Under the pieces are notes generated by a model, which saw only the letters and a program-made list of their open reading frames with translations, made no database searches and was not told the origin of the DNA. Of a stretch of DNA of 64,000 nt, positions 9,403 through 16,788 are shown one piece after another. Location: contig NZ_JACHJU010000002.1 of the NCBI RefSeq assembly GCF_014203795.1, forward strand, positions 992,001 through 1,056,000, written 5' to 3'. Each line of letters starts with the position of its first letter. Position 1 is the first letter of the stretch. The translations under genes were made by a program, and so were the position numbers. This DNA comes from Streptosporangium album (GTDB lineage: Bacteria > Actinomycetota > Actinomycetes > Streptosporangiales > Streptosporangiaceae).

Positions 9403-10197
9403 ATGACGACTCTTCAGACGGTGTTCGCCAAGGCGAAGGCGGATGATCGTGCCGCCCTCATCGGCTACCTGCCGGCCGGATTCCCCACGAAGGACGGCGC
9501 GATCAAGGCCGCCGCCGCCATGGTGGAGGCGGGCTGCGACGTGATCGAGATCGGCCTCCCTTACTCCGATCCGCTCATGGACGGCCCGACGATCCAGGAC
9601 GCCGTGCACCGGTCGCTGACCAACGGCACCCGCATCGCCGACGTGCTGCGCACCGTCGAGGGTGTGGCCCGGACGGGCGCCGCCACGCTGGTCATGACCT
9701 ACTGGAATCCGATCGACCGCTACGGCGCCGACCGGTTCGCCCGTGACCTGGCGAACGCGGGCGGGGTGGGCACCATCACCCCCGATCTGACCCCGGAGGA
9801 GTCCGAGCCCTGGCGTGCGGCCTCCTCCGCTGCCGGGATCGACACCGTCTTCCTGGTCGCGCCGAGCTCTCCGGAGAGCCGCATCAAGGCCGTCGTCGAC
9901 TGTTGCACCGGTTTCGTCTACGCGGCCTCGCTGATGGGCGTCACCGGCGCCCGTGAGTCGGTCGGCGAGGCCGCTCAGGGGCTGGTGGAGCGGACCCGTC
10001 TGCAGACCGACAGGCCGATCTGCGTCGGGCTGGGTGTGGGCACCGGCAAGCAGGCGGCCGAGGTGGCCCGCTACGCCGACGGCGTCATCGTGGGCTCGGC
10101 GTTCATCCGCCGTCTCCTGGACGCCCCCGACGAGGCCTCCGGCCTGGCGGCGGTCCGCGAGCTGGGCGCCGAGCTGGCGGCGGGCGTCAGAGGCTAA
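9403..10197 (+). CDS. trpA: Tryptophan synthase alpha chain
   Basis: TrpA splits indole-glycerol phosphate and channels indole to TrpB. The 264-residue TIM barrel shows the catalytic Glu in CDVIEIGLPYSDPLMDGPTIQ (first part) and Asp in the DGP segment. The loop-6 segment YAASLMGVTGAR and the phosphate-binding GVGTGKQAAEV and DGVIVGSAFI are present. ATG 9403 gives the usual N-terminus TLQTVFAKAKADDRAALIGY. It is the last gene of the trp group and is followed by a hairpin. Confidence 0.96.
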   Translation: MTTLQTVFAKAKADDRAALIGYLPAGFPTKDGAIKAAAAMVEAGCDVIEIGLPYSDPLMDGPTIQDAVHRSLTNGTRIADVLRTVEGVARTGAATLVMTYWNPIDRYGADRFARDLANAGGVGTITPDLTPEESEPWRAASSAAGIDTVFLVAPSSPESRIKAVVDCCTGFVYAASLMGVTGARESVGEAAQGLVERTRLQTDRPICVGLGVGTGKQAAEVARYADGVIVGSAFIRRLLDAPDEASGLAAVRELGAELAAGVRG

Positions 10198-10210
10198 ACC
10201 TCCGCCCTGT

Positions 10211-10240
10211 GATGCGGCCGTCCGATGGGATGGTCGCATC
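10211..10240 (+). terminator. Terminator after trpA
   Basis: A 13-bp stem with two G-T pairs (10211-10223 with 10228-10240) has a 4-base loop GATG and is followed by CTCGTTT. It begins 13 bases past the trpA stop and closes the trp operon. Confidence 0.6.
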
Positions 10241-10506
10241 CTCGTTTCCCGTCGTCTTGAATGTGGCTCCGCCGTGTGCCGTACGGCAGGGCGAAGGTGC
10301 CGTCTGACCCTACTGGAGCGGTAGTTCGCCGTAGGATGCTGCCTGCTGTGCCGGGCCTCACCTGCGTGTTTCCGGTAGGGCGACCCTCCGGTTTCCTGTC
10401 CGGTAAATAACTTATTCGACGCTTATCTAGCTCGTGATGGGGTTTTCTCCAGATATACCCGTATCCGTGGGGGTATGTCATAAATGGGGGCCCGGAATAG
10501 GAGACG
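10241..10506. other. Non-coding stretch upstream of the redox pair
   Basis: Together with the trpA terminator this fills the gap of about 310 bases between trpA and the MauE-like gene. It becomes AT-richer toward 10390-10500 (AAATAACTTATTCGACGCTT and neighbours), as expected of a promoter region. It contains the inverted repeat described at 10453-10478. No ORF with coding character is visible. Confidence 0.5.
10453..10478. promoter_or_regulatory. Inverted repeat, possible operator of the MauE/DsbA-like operon
   Basis: The arms ATATACCC and GGGTATGT are separated by 10 bases and match at seven of eight positions; the inner ATACCC/GGGTAT at 10455-10460 and 10471-10476 match exactly. The site lies 30 bases upstream of the start codon, where a repressor would block transcription. 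TACCC...GGGTA half-sites resemble those of CsoR-type copper sensors, but the spacing is longer than I would expect. The assignment is speculative. Confidence 0.3.
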
Positions 10507-11094
10507 ATGGTGCTCGTGACTTCTGACAAGCCCGTGCTTCGTCGGTCGCGTTCGGCGAGTTCGGCGCTACCCTGGGTGACGACCGTCTCCCGGCTGGTGC
10601 TGGCGGGCGTCCTGATCTTCGCCGGCTGGGGAAAGATCGGCACCCCTGTGCTGTCCGTACAGTCGGTCAAGGCATACGAACTGCTTCCGGACTCGCTCGC
10701 CACGGTGGTCGGCTACGGCCTGCCCATCCTGGAGATCGTCATAGGGGTGTTGCTGGTTGTCGGGCTGCTCAGCCGTGTGGCGGGCATCGTCTCCGCGCTG
10801 CTCATGCTGGCGTTCGTCATCGGCATCGCCTCGGTGTGGGCGCGCGGGCTGCGGATCGACTGCGGCTGCTTCGGTGGCGGCGGTCAGCTCAAGGCCGGGG
10901 TGGAGCCCGACTACCTCATCGACATCCTGCGGGACTCCGGTCTCTTCGTGCTCGGTGTCGTCGTCGCCTGGCTGCCGCCGGGACGCTTCGCTCTGGACTC
11001 CGCGCTGGGGCTGGCCCCCGAGCAGCGGTCGCATGACGACGATGACGACATCGAGGGCGACGACGAGAAACCCTACGAAAAGGAGAACCACTGA
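10507..11094 (+). CDS. MauE/DoxX family membrane protein
   Basis: This protein of about 195 residues has four membrane helices and a strongly acidic tail (DDDDDIEGDDEKPYEKENH). The motif DCGCFGGGGQL in the third loop is the MauE signature, a Cys pair thought to exchange electrons with periplasmic thioredoxin-like proteins. ATG 10507 is only 3 bases from the AGGAG at 10499; GTG 10510 or GTG 10516 have more normal spacing, so the exact start is open. The stop overlaps the start of the DsbA-like gene by one base (TGATG), implying translational coupling and a shared redox job. Confidence 0.85.
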   Translation: MVLVTSDKPVLRRSRSASSALPWVTTVSRLVLAGVLIFAGWGKIGTPVLSVQSVKAYELLPDSLATVVGYGLPILEIVIGVLLVVGLLSRVAGIVSALLMLAFVIGIASVWARGLRIDCGCFGGGGQLKAGVEPDYLIDILRDSGLFVLGVVVAWLPPGRFALDSALGLAPEQRSHDDDDDIEGDDEKPYEKENH

Positions 11095-11858
11095 TGGGCA
11101 AGGCCGCGCGGGATCAGTCGGCGCGTGACCGAATCAAGGCGCAGCGCGAGGAGCAGCGGCAGAAGGAGCGGCTCCGGCGCATCGTGACGATCACGGCGGT
11201 GGCGGTCGTCGCGCTCGGTGCCGTCGGGGCCGGCTGGTGGTACGCCGCCCAGGGGAGCAAGTCCGAGCAGGTCGCCGAGGCGTTGGCGCCGATCACCGTC
11301 GCCGCCGACGGCTCCGTGGTGATGGCCAAGCCGGGTGTGGAGAAGCCCGTGCTGGACGTCTACGAGGACTTCCAGTGTCCCGCCTGCAAGGCGCTGGAGG
11401 AGACCAGCGGCGCCACGATCAAGAACCTGGCCGCCGAGGGCAGGGCAAAGGTGGTCTACCACTCGATCACGATCTTCCCTCAGGAGATGAACAAGGGCGT
11501 GACCCGCGCTAACTCCGTCCGCGCCGGAGCGGCCTCCCGCTGCATCCCCGGTGGCGCCCCGTGGGCCAAATACCACGACAGACTGTTCAAGGAGCAGCCG
11601 TCGGAGACGGTCGAGGGCTTCAAGATCGAGGACCTGGTCGCCTGGGGCAAGGACGCGGGGGTCACCACTCCAGGCTTCGACACCTGCGTGACCAAGCAGG
11701 AGAAGGCCGCCCAGCACATCGAATACAGCACCAAGGTCCTGGAGTCGGCGAAGCTCAAGGGCACCCCGACGCTGAAGCTCAACGGCACCGAGGTGGACAA
11801 CGACGTCGCTTTCAAACCGGGCGATCTGCGCAAGGCCGTCCTTGATGCGGCCAAGTAG
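11094..11858 (+). CDS. Membrane-anchored DsbA-like thiol oxidoreductase
   Basis: The 254-residue protein has a cytoplasmic basic stretch (residues 1-24, RDRIKAQREEQRQKERLRR), one membrane helix (25-45) and an extracellular thioredoxin-fold domain with a DsbA-type helical insertion. The active site is Cys95-Pro-Ala-Cys98 in YEDFQCPACKALEE. The cis-Pro segment is KLKGTPTLKLNGTEV. Two more cysteines (SRCIPGG and FDTCVTK) lie in the insertion, as in actinobacterial DsbA-like proteins. It should oxidise or isomerise disulfides in secreted proteins, with the preceding MauE-like protein as a possible electron partner. Confidence 0.88.
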   Translation: MGKAARDQSARDRIKAQREEQRQKERLRRIVTITAVAVVALGAVGAGWWYAAQGSKSEQVAEALAPITVAADGSVVMAKPGVEKPVLDVYEDFQCPACKALEETSGATIKNLAAEGRAKVVYHSITIFPQEMNKGVTRANSVRAGAASRCIPGGAPWAKYHDRLFKEQPSETVEGFKIEDLVAWGKDAGVTTPGFDTCVTKQEKAAQHIEYSTKVLESAKLKGTPTLKLNGTEVDNDVAFKPGDLRKAVLDAAK

Positions 11859-11884
11859 CCCGGGACACGGTAACGTCACCTGAC

Positions 11885-12871
11885 ATGCCCCTCGCCTCGA
11901 TTCCCAGTCCCTCCCAGGGGGTCTGGTACCTCGGCGTGGTCCCCATCAGGGCCTACGCATTGTGCATCGTGCTCGGTGTCATCGTGGCCGTCATCATCGG
12001 TGAGCGCCGCTGGCGCGCCCGTGGTGGCGCGCCCGGCACCATCGTGGACCTCGCAGTCTGGGCCGTGCCGTTCGGCCTGGTCGGCGGGCGTCTCTACCAC
12101 GTCATCACCGACTGGCAGCTCTACTTCGGGCCGGACGCGCCGAACAGGCCCATTGAGGCGCTGTTCATCTGGAACGGCGGGCTGGGCATCTGGGGTGCCG
12201 TCGCGCTCGGCGCCCTGGGCGTGTGGTTCGGCTGCCGCAGCCGGGGACTCTCCCTGTCCGCGGTGGCCGACACCGTGGCCCCCGCCATCGTCGTCGCCCA
12301 GGCCATCGGCCGCTGGGGCAACTACTTCAACCAGGAGCTGTTCGGCAGCCCGACCGACCTGCCGTGGGGCCTGGAGATCGACCCCGACCGGCCGGGCACG
12401 GTGGCGGGCGTGTCGACCTACCACCCCACGTTCCTGTACGAGTCGATCTGGGACCTGGGCCTGGCCCTCGTCCTGATCTGGGCCGGTCGCAAGCTCGCGC
12501 TCCGTCACGGCCGGGTGTTCGCCCTCTACGTCGCGGGCTACACCCTGGGCCGGTTCTGGATCGAGGGCCTGCGGATCGACGCCGCCCACCACATCCTCGG
12601 CCTGCGGCTCAACCAGTGGACCTCGATCATCCTGTTCGTCGCGGCGCTGGCCTACTTCTGGTACGCCGGAAGGAAGACCGGCGAGGAGTCCGTCGGCGCC
12701 ACCCCGGAGCTCGCGCCGGACGGTGAGGACGCCGTCGATCCGGCGCACCCGTCTGACCAGGCCGACGAGGCCGAGAAGGACGAGCACGACGATGGACCGG
12801 GCAGGGCCGCGGCCTCCCAGGAGGAGATCACGCCGCACACCGTATCCGGGGGAGAGAAAGAGAAGCGGTAG
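11885..12871 (+). CDS. lgt: Prolipoprotein diacylglyceryl transferase
   Basis: Lgt transfers diacylglycerol from phosphatidylglycerol to the lipobox cysteine of prelipoproteins. The 328-residue protein has about seven membrane helices. Family motifs are present: AYALCIVLGVIVAV, the Lgt segment VGGRLYHVITDW and the core GRWGNYFNQELFG. The C-terminus carries a 60-residue acidic cytoplasmic tail, a common actinobacterial extension. ATG 11885 follows the DsbA-like gene by 26 bases. Likely clients encoded in this window are the lipoproteins at 42808, 48996 and 47988. Confidence 0.94.
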   Translation: MPLASIPSPSQGVWYLGVVPIRAYALCIVLGVIVAVIIGERRWRARGGAPGTIVDLAVWAVPFGLVGGRLYHVITDWQLYFGPDAPNRPIEALFIWNGGLGIWGAVALGALGVWFGCRSRGLSLSAVADTVAPAIVVAQAIGRWGNYFNQELFGSPTDLPWGLEIDPDRPGTVAGVSTYHPTFLYESIWDLGLALVLIWAGRKLALRHGRVFALYVAGYTLGRFWIEGLRIDAAHHILGLRLNQWTSIILFVAALAYFWYAGRKTGEESVGATPELAPDGEDAVDPAHPSDQADEAEKDEHDDGPGRAAASQEEITPHTVSGGEKEKR

Positions 12872-12874
12872 CCG

Positions 12875-13594
12875 ATGAGCACAGGCGGGTCCAGCGGACG
12901 CGCGGAGATCCATCACGCACACCGTGACGTCAACGGCGGCTGGCTGCGGCCGTCGGTGTTCGGTGCGATGGACGGGCTGGTCTCCAACTTCGCCCTGATC
13001 GCGGGTGTCGCCGGCGGCACGGCCAGCACCAAGGTCATCGTGCTGGCCGGGATGGCCGGGCTTGCCGCGGGCGCGTTCTCCATGGCCGGCGGTGAGTACG
13101 TCTCGGTGGCCAGTCAGCGGGAGCTCGCCATGGCCGAGATCGACATCGAGCGGCGCGAGCTCCAGCGCAACCCCGAATCCGAGCAGGAGGAGCTCGCCAA
13201 GCTCTACGAGTCGCGCGGCGTCGATCCCGACCTGGCGGCCGAGGTGGCCAGGCAGATCTCCCGCGACCCCGAGAAGGCGCTGGAGGTGCACGCCCTGGCC
13301 GAGCTCGGGGTCACCCCGGACGACCTGCCCTCGCCCAGGACCGCCGCCGTCTCGTCGTTCCTGTCCTTCGGCGTGGGCGCGGTCCTGCCGCTCCTGCCCT
13401 ATCTGCTGGGGGTCACCAGCCTGGTGAGCTCGGCGGTGATCTCCTGCGTGGCCCTGTTCGGCGCGGGGGCGCTCGTCTCCCGGGTCACCGCGCGCAGCTG
13501 GTGGTACAGCGGGCTGCGCCAGCTCGTCGTCGGCGTGGTCGCGGCGAGTCTGACCTTCGCCCTCGGTCATCTGCTGGGAGGGGGTGGGCTGTGA
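12875..13594 (+). CDS. VIT1/CCC1 transporter family protein
   Basis: The 239-residue protein belongs to the vacuolar iron transporter family, which exports Fe2+ or Mn2+ from the cytosol. The family signature is near the N-terminus: VFGAMDGLVSNFALIAGVAG, then AGAFSMAGGEYVSV. The central soluble metal-binding arm (ELAMAEIDIERRELQRNPES and following) is rich in Glu. Five helices are expected. ATG 12875 starts three bases after the lgt stop, and its own stop overlaps the next ATG (TGATG). Confidence 0.88.
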   Translation: MSTGGSSGRAEIHHAHRDVNGGWLRPSVFGAMDGLVSNFALIAGVAGGTASTKVIVLAGMAGLAAGAFSMAGGEYVSVASQRELAMAEIDIERRELQRNPESEQEELAKLYESRGVDPDLAAEVARQISRDPEKALEVHALAELGVTPDDLPSPRTAAVSSFLSFGVGAVLPLLPYLLGVTSLVSSAVISCVALFGAGALVSRVTARSWWYSGLRQLVVGVVAASLTFALGHLLGGGGL

Positions 13595-14403
13595 TGGGCA
13601 CCCCTGCCCGCAAGCGCCGCCGCACCCCGGCCAAGGAGCAGACCTGGAGCATCCCCCGGCTGGAGGAGTGGGGGCTGAGCCGGGGCCAGCAGCGGCTGCT
13701 CGTGATCATCGCGTCGGTGGCCGGCGTGCTGGTCGCCGCGGTCGTCCTGACCTTCGTCGTCGGCTCGCTGGGCAACGACTTCGTGCCCCAGCGGGCCACC
13801 GCCGCGGCCATCTCCACCCAGCCACGGCCGGACGCCTACAAGGGCTGGGTCTCGCCGAAGCTGTTTGCGCCGATCGCGCAGAGCAAGGCCGACCCGGCCC
13901 CGCTGACCCTGAAGGACATCTTCGCCGAGAGGGTCCTCAAGGAGGGCAAGATCACCCTGAAGCTGGCGGCGGGCACCAAGCTGGACGCCGACTGCTCGGT
14001 GGCGGTCTGGGGACAGGGCCTGGTCGACCAGCTCGCCCAGTCCGGCTGCACCCAGGCGGCCCGGGGCGTCTACGCCAGCGCCGACGGCCGCTACGTCGCC
14101 CAGTACACCCTGCTGAACCTGCGTGACACCGCCTCCGCCGACGCCCTCGTCCAGTCCCTGACGGCCCTGCACCGGGGCGGCTGGACCAATCCGCTGGAGT
14201 CGGGCAGGGCGCGTTTCCCGGCCGATGGCTACACCGAGGCCAGCGGTCATGCCATGGGCCACTACGCGGGCCTGGTCTGGATCGGCCGGACCGACGGCGC
14301 CGAACCGGGGCCCAAGGACGACTTCGTCTCCCTGTCCCTGGCGGTCCGCGGTGCGGAGAAGGTGGTGTTCCGCCGCGTCGTCGCGGCCACTCCCCCCTCC
14401 TAG
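13594..14403 (+). CDS. Membrane-anchored secreted protein of unknown function, paralogue 1
   Basis: The protein has 269 residues. ATG 13594 overlaps the preceding stop codon; upstream in-frame sequence belongs to the previous gene. Residues 1-45 are a basic, cytoplasmic tail, about 46-70 a single membrane helix, and the remainder is extracellular. No known catalytic motif is visible. The segment LFAPIAQSKADPAPLTLKDI and the Cys pair in DADCSVAVWG...QSGCTQAARGVYAS match the next gene (14443-15063), so the two arose by tandem duplication. The two cysteines about 18 residues apart could form a disulfide, and a DsbA-like gene lies 2 kb upstream. I do not recognise a named family. Confidence 0.75.
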   Translation: MGTPARKRRRTPAKEQTWSIPRLEEWGLSRGQQRLLVIIASVAGVLVAAVVLTFVVGSLGNDFVPQRATAAAISTQPRPDAYKGWVSPKLFAPIAQSKADPAPLTLKDIFAERVLKEGKITLKLAAGTKLDADCSVAVWGQGLVDQLAQSGCTQAARGVYASADGRYVAQYTLLNLRDTASADALVQSLTALHRGGWTNPLESGRARFPADGYTEASGHAMGHYAGLVWIGRTDGAEPGPKDDFVSLSLAVRGAEKVVFRRVVAATPPS

Positions 14404-14442
14404 ACCTGCGCGACACCAGCGGTCGCAGTAGGCTCATCGGTC

Positions 14443-15063
14443 ATGCGCAAGTGGATCGCCGTCGCCGCCGTGCTGGTCGTCGTCATCGCGGGGGCGGCGT
14501 TCCTCCTGCTAGGGGGCGACGGGGACGCCCCGCGCCCGGCCGCCTTCCGGAGCGAGCCGACCACGGCACACTACGCACCGATCGCCACCCGCGCCGCCGA
14601 CCCCGAGCCGCTGACCGAGGCGGAGATGTTCCCCGGCGGATCGGTGACCTCGGGCCAGACCACGCTCGCGAGCAAGGAGACCGAGACGATCACCGACTGC
14701 GCCTCGGTGGTGTGGGGGAGCGCCGAGGACGCGGTGACGGGCTGCACCCAGGTGCTGCGGGCCCGCTACGCCTCCCCGGACGACAGGGTCTCCGGGCAGT
14801 TCCTCATCTTCAACCTGGCCGACTCCGCCGCGGCGGACAGGCTTGTGACCGCTCTCAGAGACGGCGGTTTCGTACGGCCGGCTCCCGGCACCCCCGCCGG
14901 TTTCGACGCCTCCCGCAGCTGGGCGCAGGCGCGGGCGCTGGGACACTACGTCACCGTGAGCTGGGTCGCCCCGGTGGGGCGCGCGAGCCGGGTGGACCTC
15001 ACCTACCCGCAGGTCGCGGTGGACAGCCTCAGCCTGGTGATCCAGCGGCGTCTGCTGCGGTGA
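14443..15063 (+). CDS. Membrane-anchored secreted protein of unknown function, paralogue 2
   Basis: This 206-residue protein has one membrane helix right at the N-terminus (RKWIAVAAVLVVVIAGAAFL) and an extracellular domain. Shared features with the preceding gene are YAPIATRAADPEPLTEAEMF, the Cys pair TDCASVVWG...VTGCTQVLRARYAS, QFLIFNLADSAAADRLV, and ALGHYVTVSWV near the end. It lacks the long basic N-terminal tail of paralogue 1. The 3' end overlaps the convergent bpsA-like gene by 35 bases. Function unknown. Confidence 0.75.
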   Translation: MRKWIAVAAVLVVVIAGAAFLLLGGDGDAPRPAAFRSEPTTAHYAPIATRAADPEPLTEAEMFPGGSVTSGQTTLASKETETITDCASVVWGSAEDAVTGCTQVLRARYASPDDRVSGQFLIFNLADSAAADRLVTALRDGGFVRPAPGTPAGFDASRSWAQARALGHYVTVSWVAPVGRASRVDLTYPQVAVDSLSLVIQRRLLR

Positions 15064-16588
15064 GGGAGGCCGTCACCGCGGCGGGGAGCTCCTCCAGGCG
15101 GTGGGCGGGCAGTTCGAGGACGGTGACGTCGTCGGCCCAGGGCGCGACGTCGGTGACGAGCGCCCTGGCCTGCTTCTTGGTCAGGTCTCCCCGGGCCTTG
15201 ATGAGCCCCTCACGCCAGGTGTTGGCGAGCTTGCCGTGGGCGTTGTCCAGGATGCGGCGCAGGATCCGCCCGGAGTCCGTCGCCGGGGGCGGCAGCCGTA
15301 CGGCATGGACCGTCGCGCCCTCGGCGGTCAGCTCGTAGACCGCCGACAGCGGGCCGGTGGTGAGGCCCTGCGGCGGTCCGGCCAGGGTGAGGAGGACGTG
15401 CTGGGCGCGGGTGGCCAGCAGAAGCCGGGGGAGCGCCGCCTCCAGACCGGCCGGTACGGCTATCGCCACTCTGGCGGGGTCGCTGGCGTAGGGCTTGGCG
15501 AGCCAGGTCGTCAGGCGAGCCCGGGGCGTCTTGGGGAGCAGGTCCTTCGGCCAGTCGCCGACGAGCACGCCGGGGGCGTCCGAGGCCTGGCCGAGGGCGG
15601 CCAGCGTGGGGGAGGCCGGGGCTGCGGACTCGACGGACTGGGGGCCGTGGGTGTAGATGGCGGCGCCGAAGCCGTCGACGCGGGCCGCCACGGCGGGCCA
15701 GGTCTTGGTGGTGGGGCGCAGGATGTAGAGGTCGGCGGCCGAACCGATGGCCTCGGCGCCGTGGTAGCGGTTGAAGTCGGGATAGATCGCCTCGTTGACG
15801 AGGTTGAGCTGGGACAGGGCGTGCTGCACCTTGAAAGCGAGGGCCGGGGTGCGTTCGCTGGCCCCGTAGGCCAGCAGGATCCTGCCCCGCTCGCGGTCGC
15901 GGAGCCCCTCCACGGCGCGGGCGGTGAACAGCCCGACGCCCTCGGGGGTGTAGGGCGGATCGGTCAGGGCCAGGTCGGCCCAGGACTGCGCGGACGCGGG
16001 CAGGCCCAGGCGCAGGTCGGCCCAGCGGGTCCGTACGTTGAGACCGGAGCGGTCGGCCTCCTCGGCGATGTAGGCCAGGATGCGCTCGTCGATGTCGACC
16101 ACGGTCACCTCGACGCCCGGGTGCAGCATCGCGGTCGCCAGCGAGGTCAGGTCGTGGTCGCCCACGCACAGGAGCCGGGCTCCGTCCAGCCAGAACCGGG
16201 CGTCCAGCAGCAGGGCCCTGCGGACCACGGTGTCGGCGGTCGCGGCCACGTGGTCCAGCGCCTGGCGGCCGCGGGGCGCCTTGGCGACGAGCTCCTCCAT
16301 CCGCGTCACCAGATCGGTGTGATGGGGCAGCAGGTGTGCCACCGGGTCGGCCGGCGGCATCCCGCCTCCCACGAGGCCGACCAGTGGCTCCCGGAGCCGG
16401 AAGCGGTCACCTGAGCGCTCCAGCTCGACCTCGCGCAGCAGGGACTCGACGGTCCGCCGCGACGTCGCGCTCTCCCGGACGAGATCGGCCAGAGTCCACC
16501 AGCGGCCGTCGCCCAGGAACGCCAGCACCGTCCGCAGCCGCCTGCCGTCCACACCCGCCTGCGCGATGAGCGCCGCAATCGCTTCCAT
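15029..16588 (-). CDS. Bis-aminopropyl spermidine synthase-like protein (BpsA family)
   Basis: The 519-residue protein has an N-terminal winged-helix-like part (residues 1-70) and then a Rossmann methyltransferase-fold domain with the BpsA hallmarks: CVGDHDLTS (142-149) in place of the archaeal GDDD, VVDIDERIL, and TDPPYT (209-214). In thermophiles BpsA adds two aminopropyl groups to one nitrogen of spermidine, giving a branched polyamine. Here a further C-terminal region of about 200 residues has no obvious relative. Whether this mesophile-like organism makes branched polyamines is unknown; another aminopropyl or alkyl transfer is possible. It is divergent from gltB and overlaps 14443-15063 at its 3' end. 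Confidence 0.7.
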   Translation of the reverse strand: MEAIAALIAQAGVDGRRLRTVLAFLGDGRWWTLADLVRESATSRRTVESLLREVELERSGDRFRLREPLVGLVGGGMPPADPVAHLLPHHTDLVTRMEELVAKAPRGRQALDHVAATADTVVRRALLLDARFWLDGARLLCVGDHDLTSLATAMLHPGVEVTVVDIDERILAYIAEEADRSGLNVRTRWADLRLGLPASAQSWADLALTDPPYTPEGVGLFTARAVEGLRDRERGRILLAYGASERTPALAFKVQHALSQLNLVNEAIYPDFNRYHGAEAIGSAADLYILRPTTKTWPAVAARVDGFGAAIYTHGPQSVESAAPASPTLAALGQASDAPGVLVGDWPKDLLPKTPRARLTTWLAKPYASDPARVAIAVPAGLEAALPRLLLATRAQHVLLTLAGPPQGLTTGPLSAVYELTAEGATVHAVRLPPPATDSGRILRRILDNAHGKLANTWREGLIKARGDLTKKQARALVTDVAPWADDVTVLELPAHRLEELPAAVTASLTAADAAGSPG

Positions 16589-16740
16589 GGGGCCACCCTA
16601 GATCCCCCACCTGGAATGTTCTGCCCGGCCGCGTCGTTACACCAAGCAGGTAGATGCGTACCAAATGCTCGCTATATGGACTGAGTAGGCACGTTTCCGG
16701 CAGGGTACGGTAATGTCTACACACTACGCAGCAGGGCCAA

Positions 16741-16777
16741 CGTCGTCCCTTTGCTTGTCCAGAGAAGCAAGACGACG
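16741..16777 (+). promoter_or_regulatory. gltB leader hairpin adjoining the ribosome-binding site
   Basis: CGTCGT (16741-16746) and TTGCTT (16751-16756) pair with AAGCAA (16765-16770) and ACGACG (16772-16777), with an asymmetric internal loop and an 8-base terminal loop. The stem ends exactly where the ribosome-binding site GGGAGGG (16777-16783) begins, so folding could influence gltB translation. No known riboswitch class is recognised. Confidence 0.4.
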
Positions 16778-16788
16778 GGAGGGATTCA

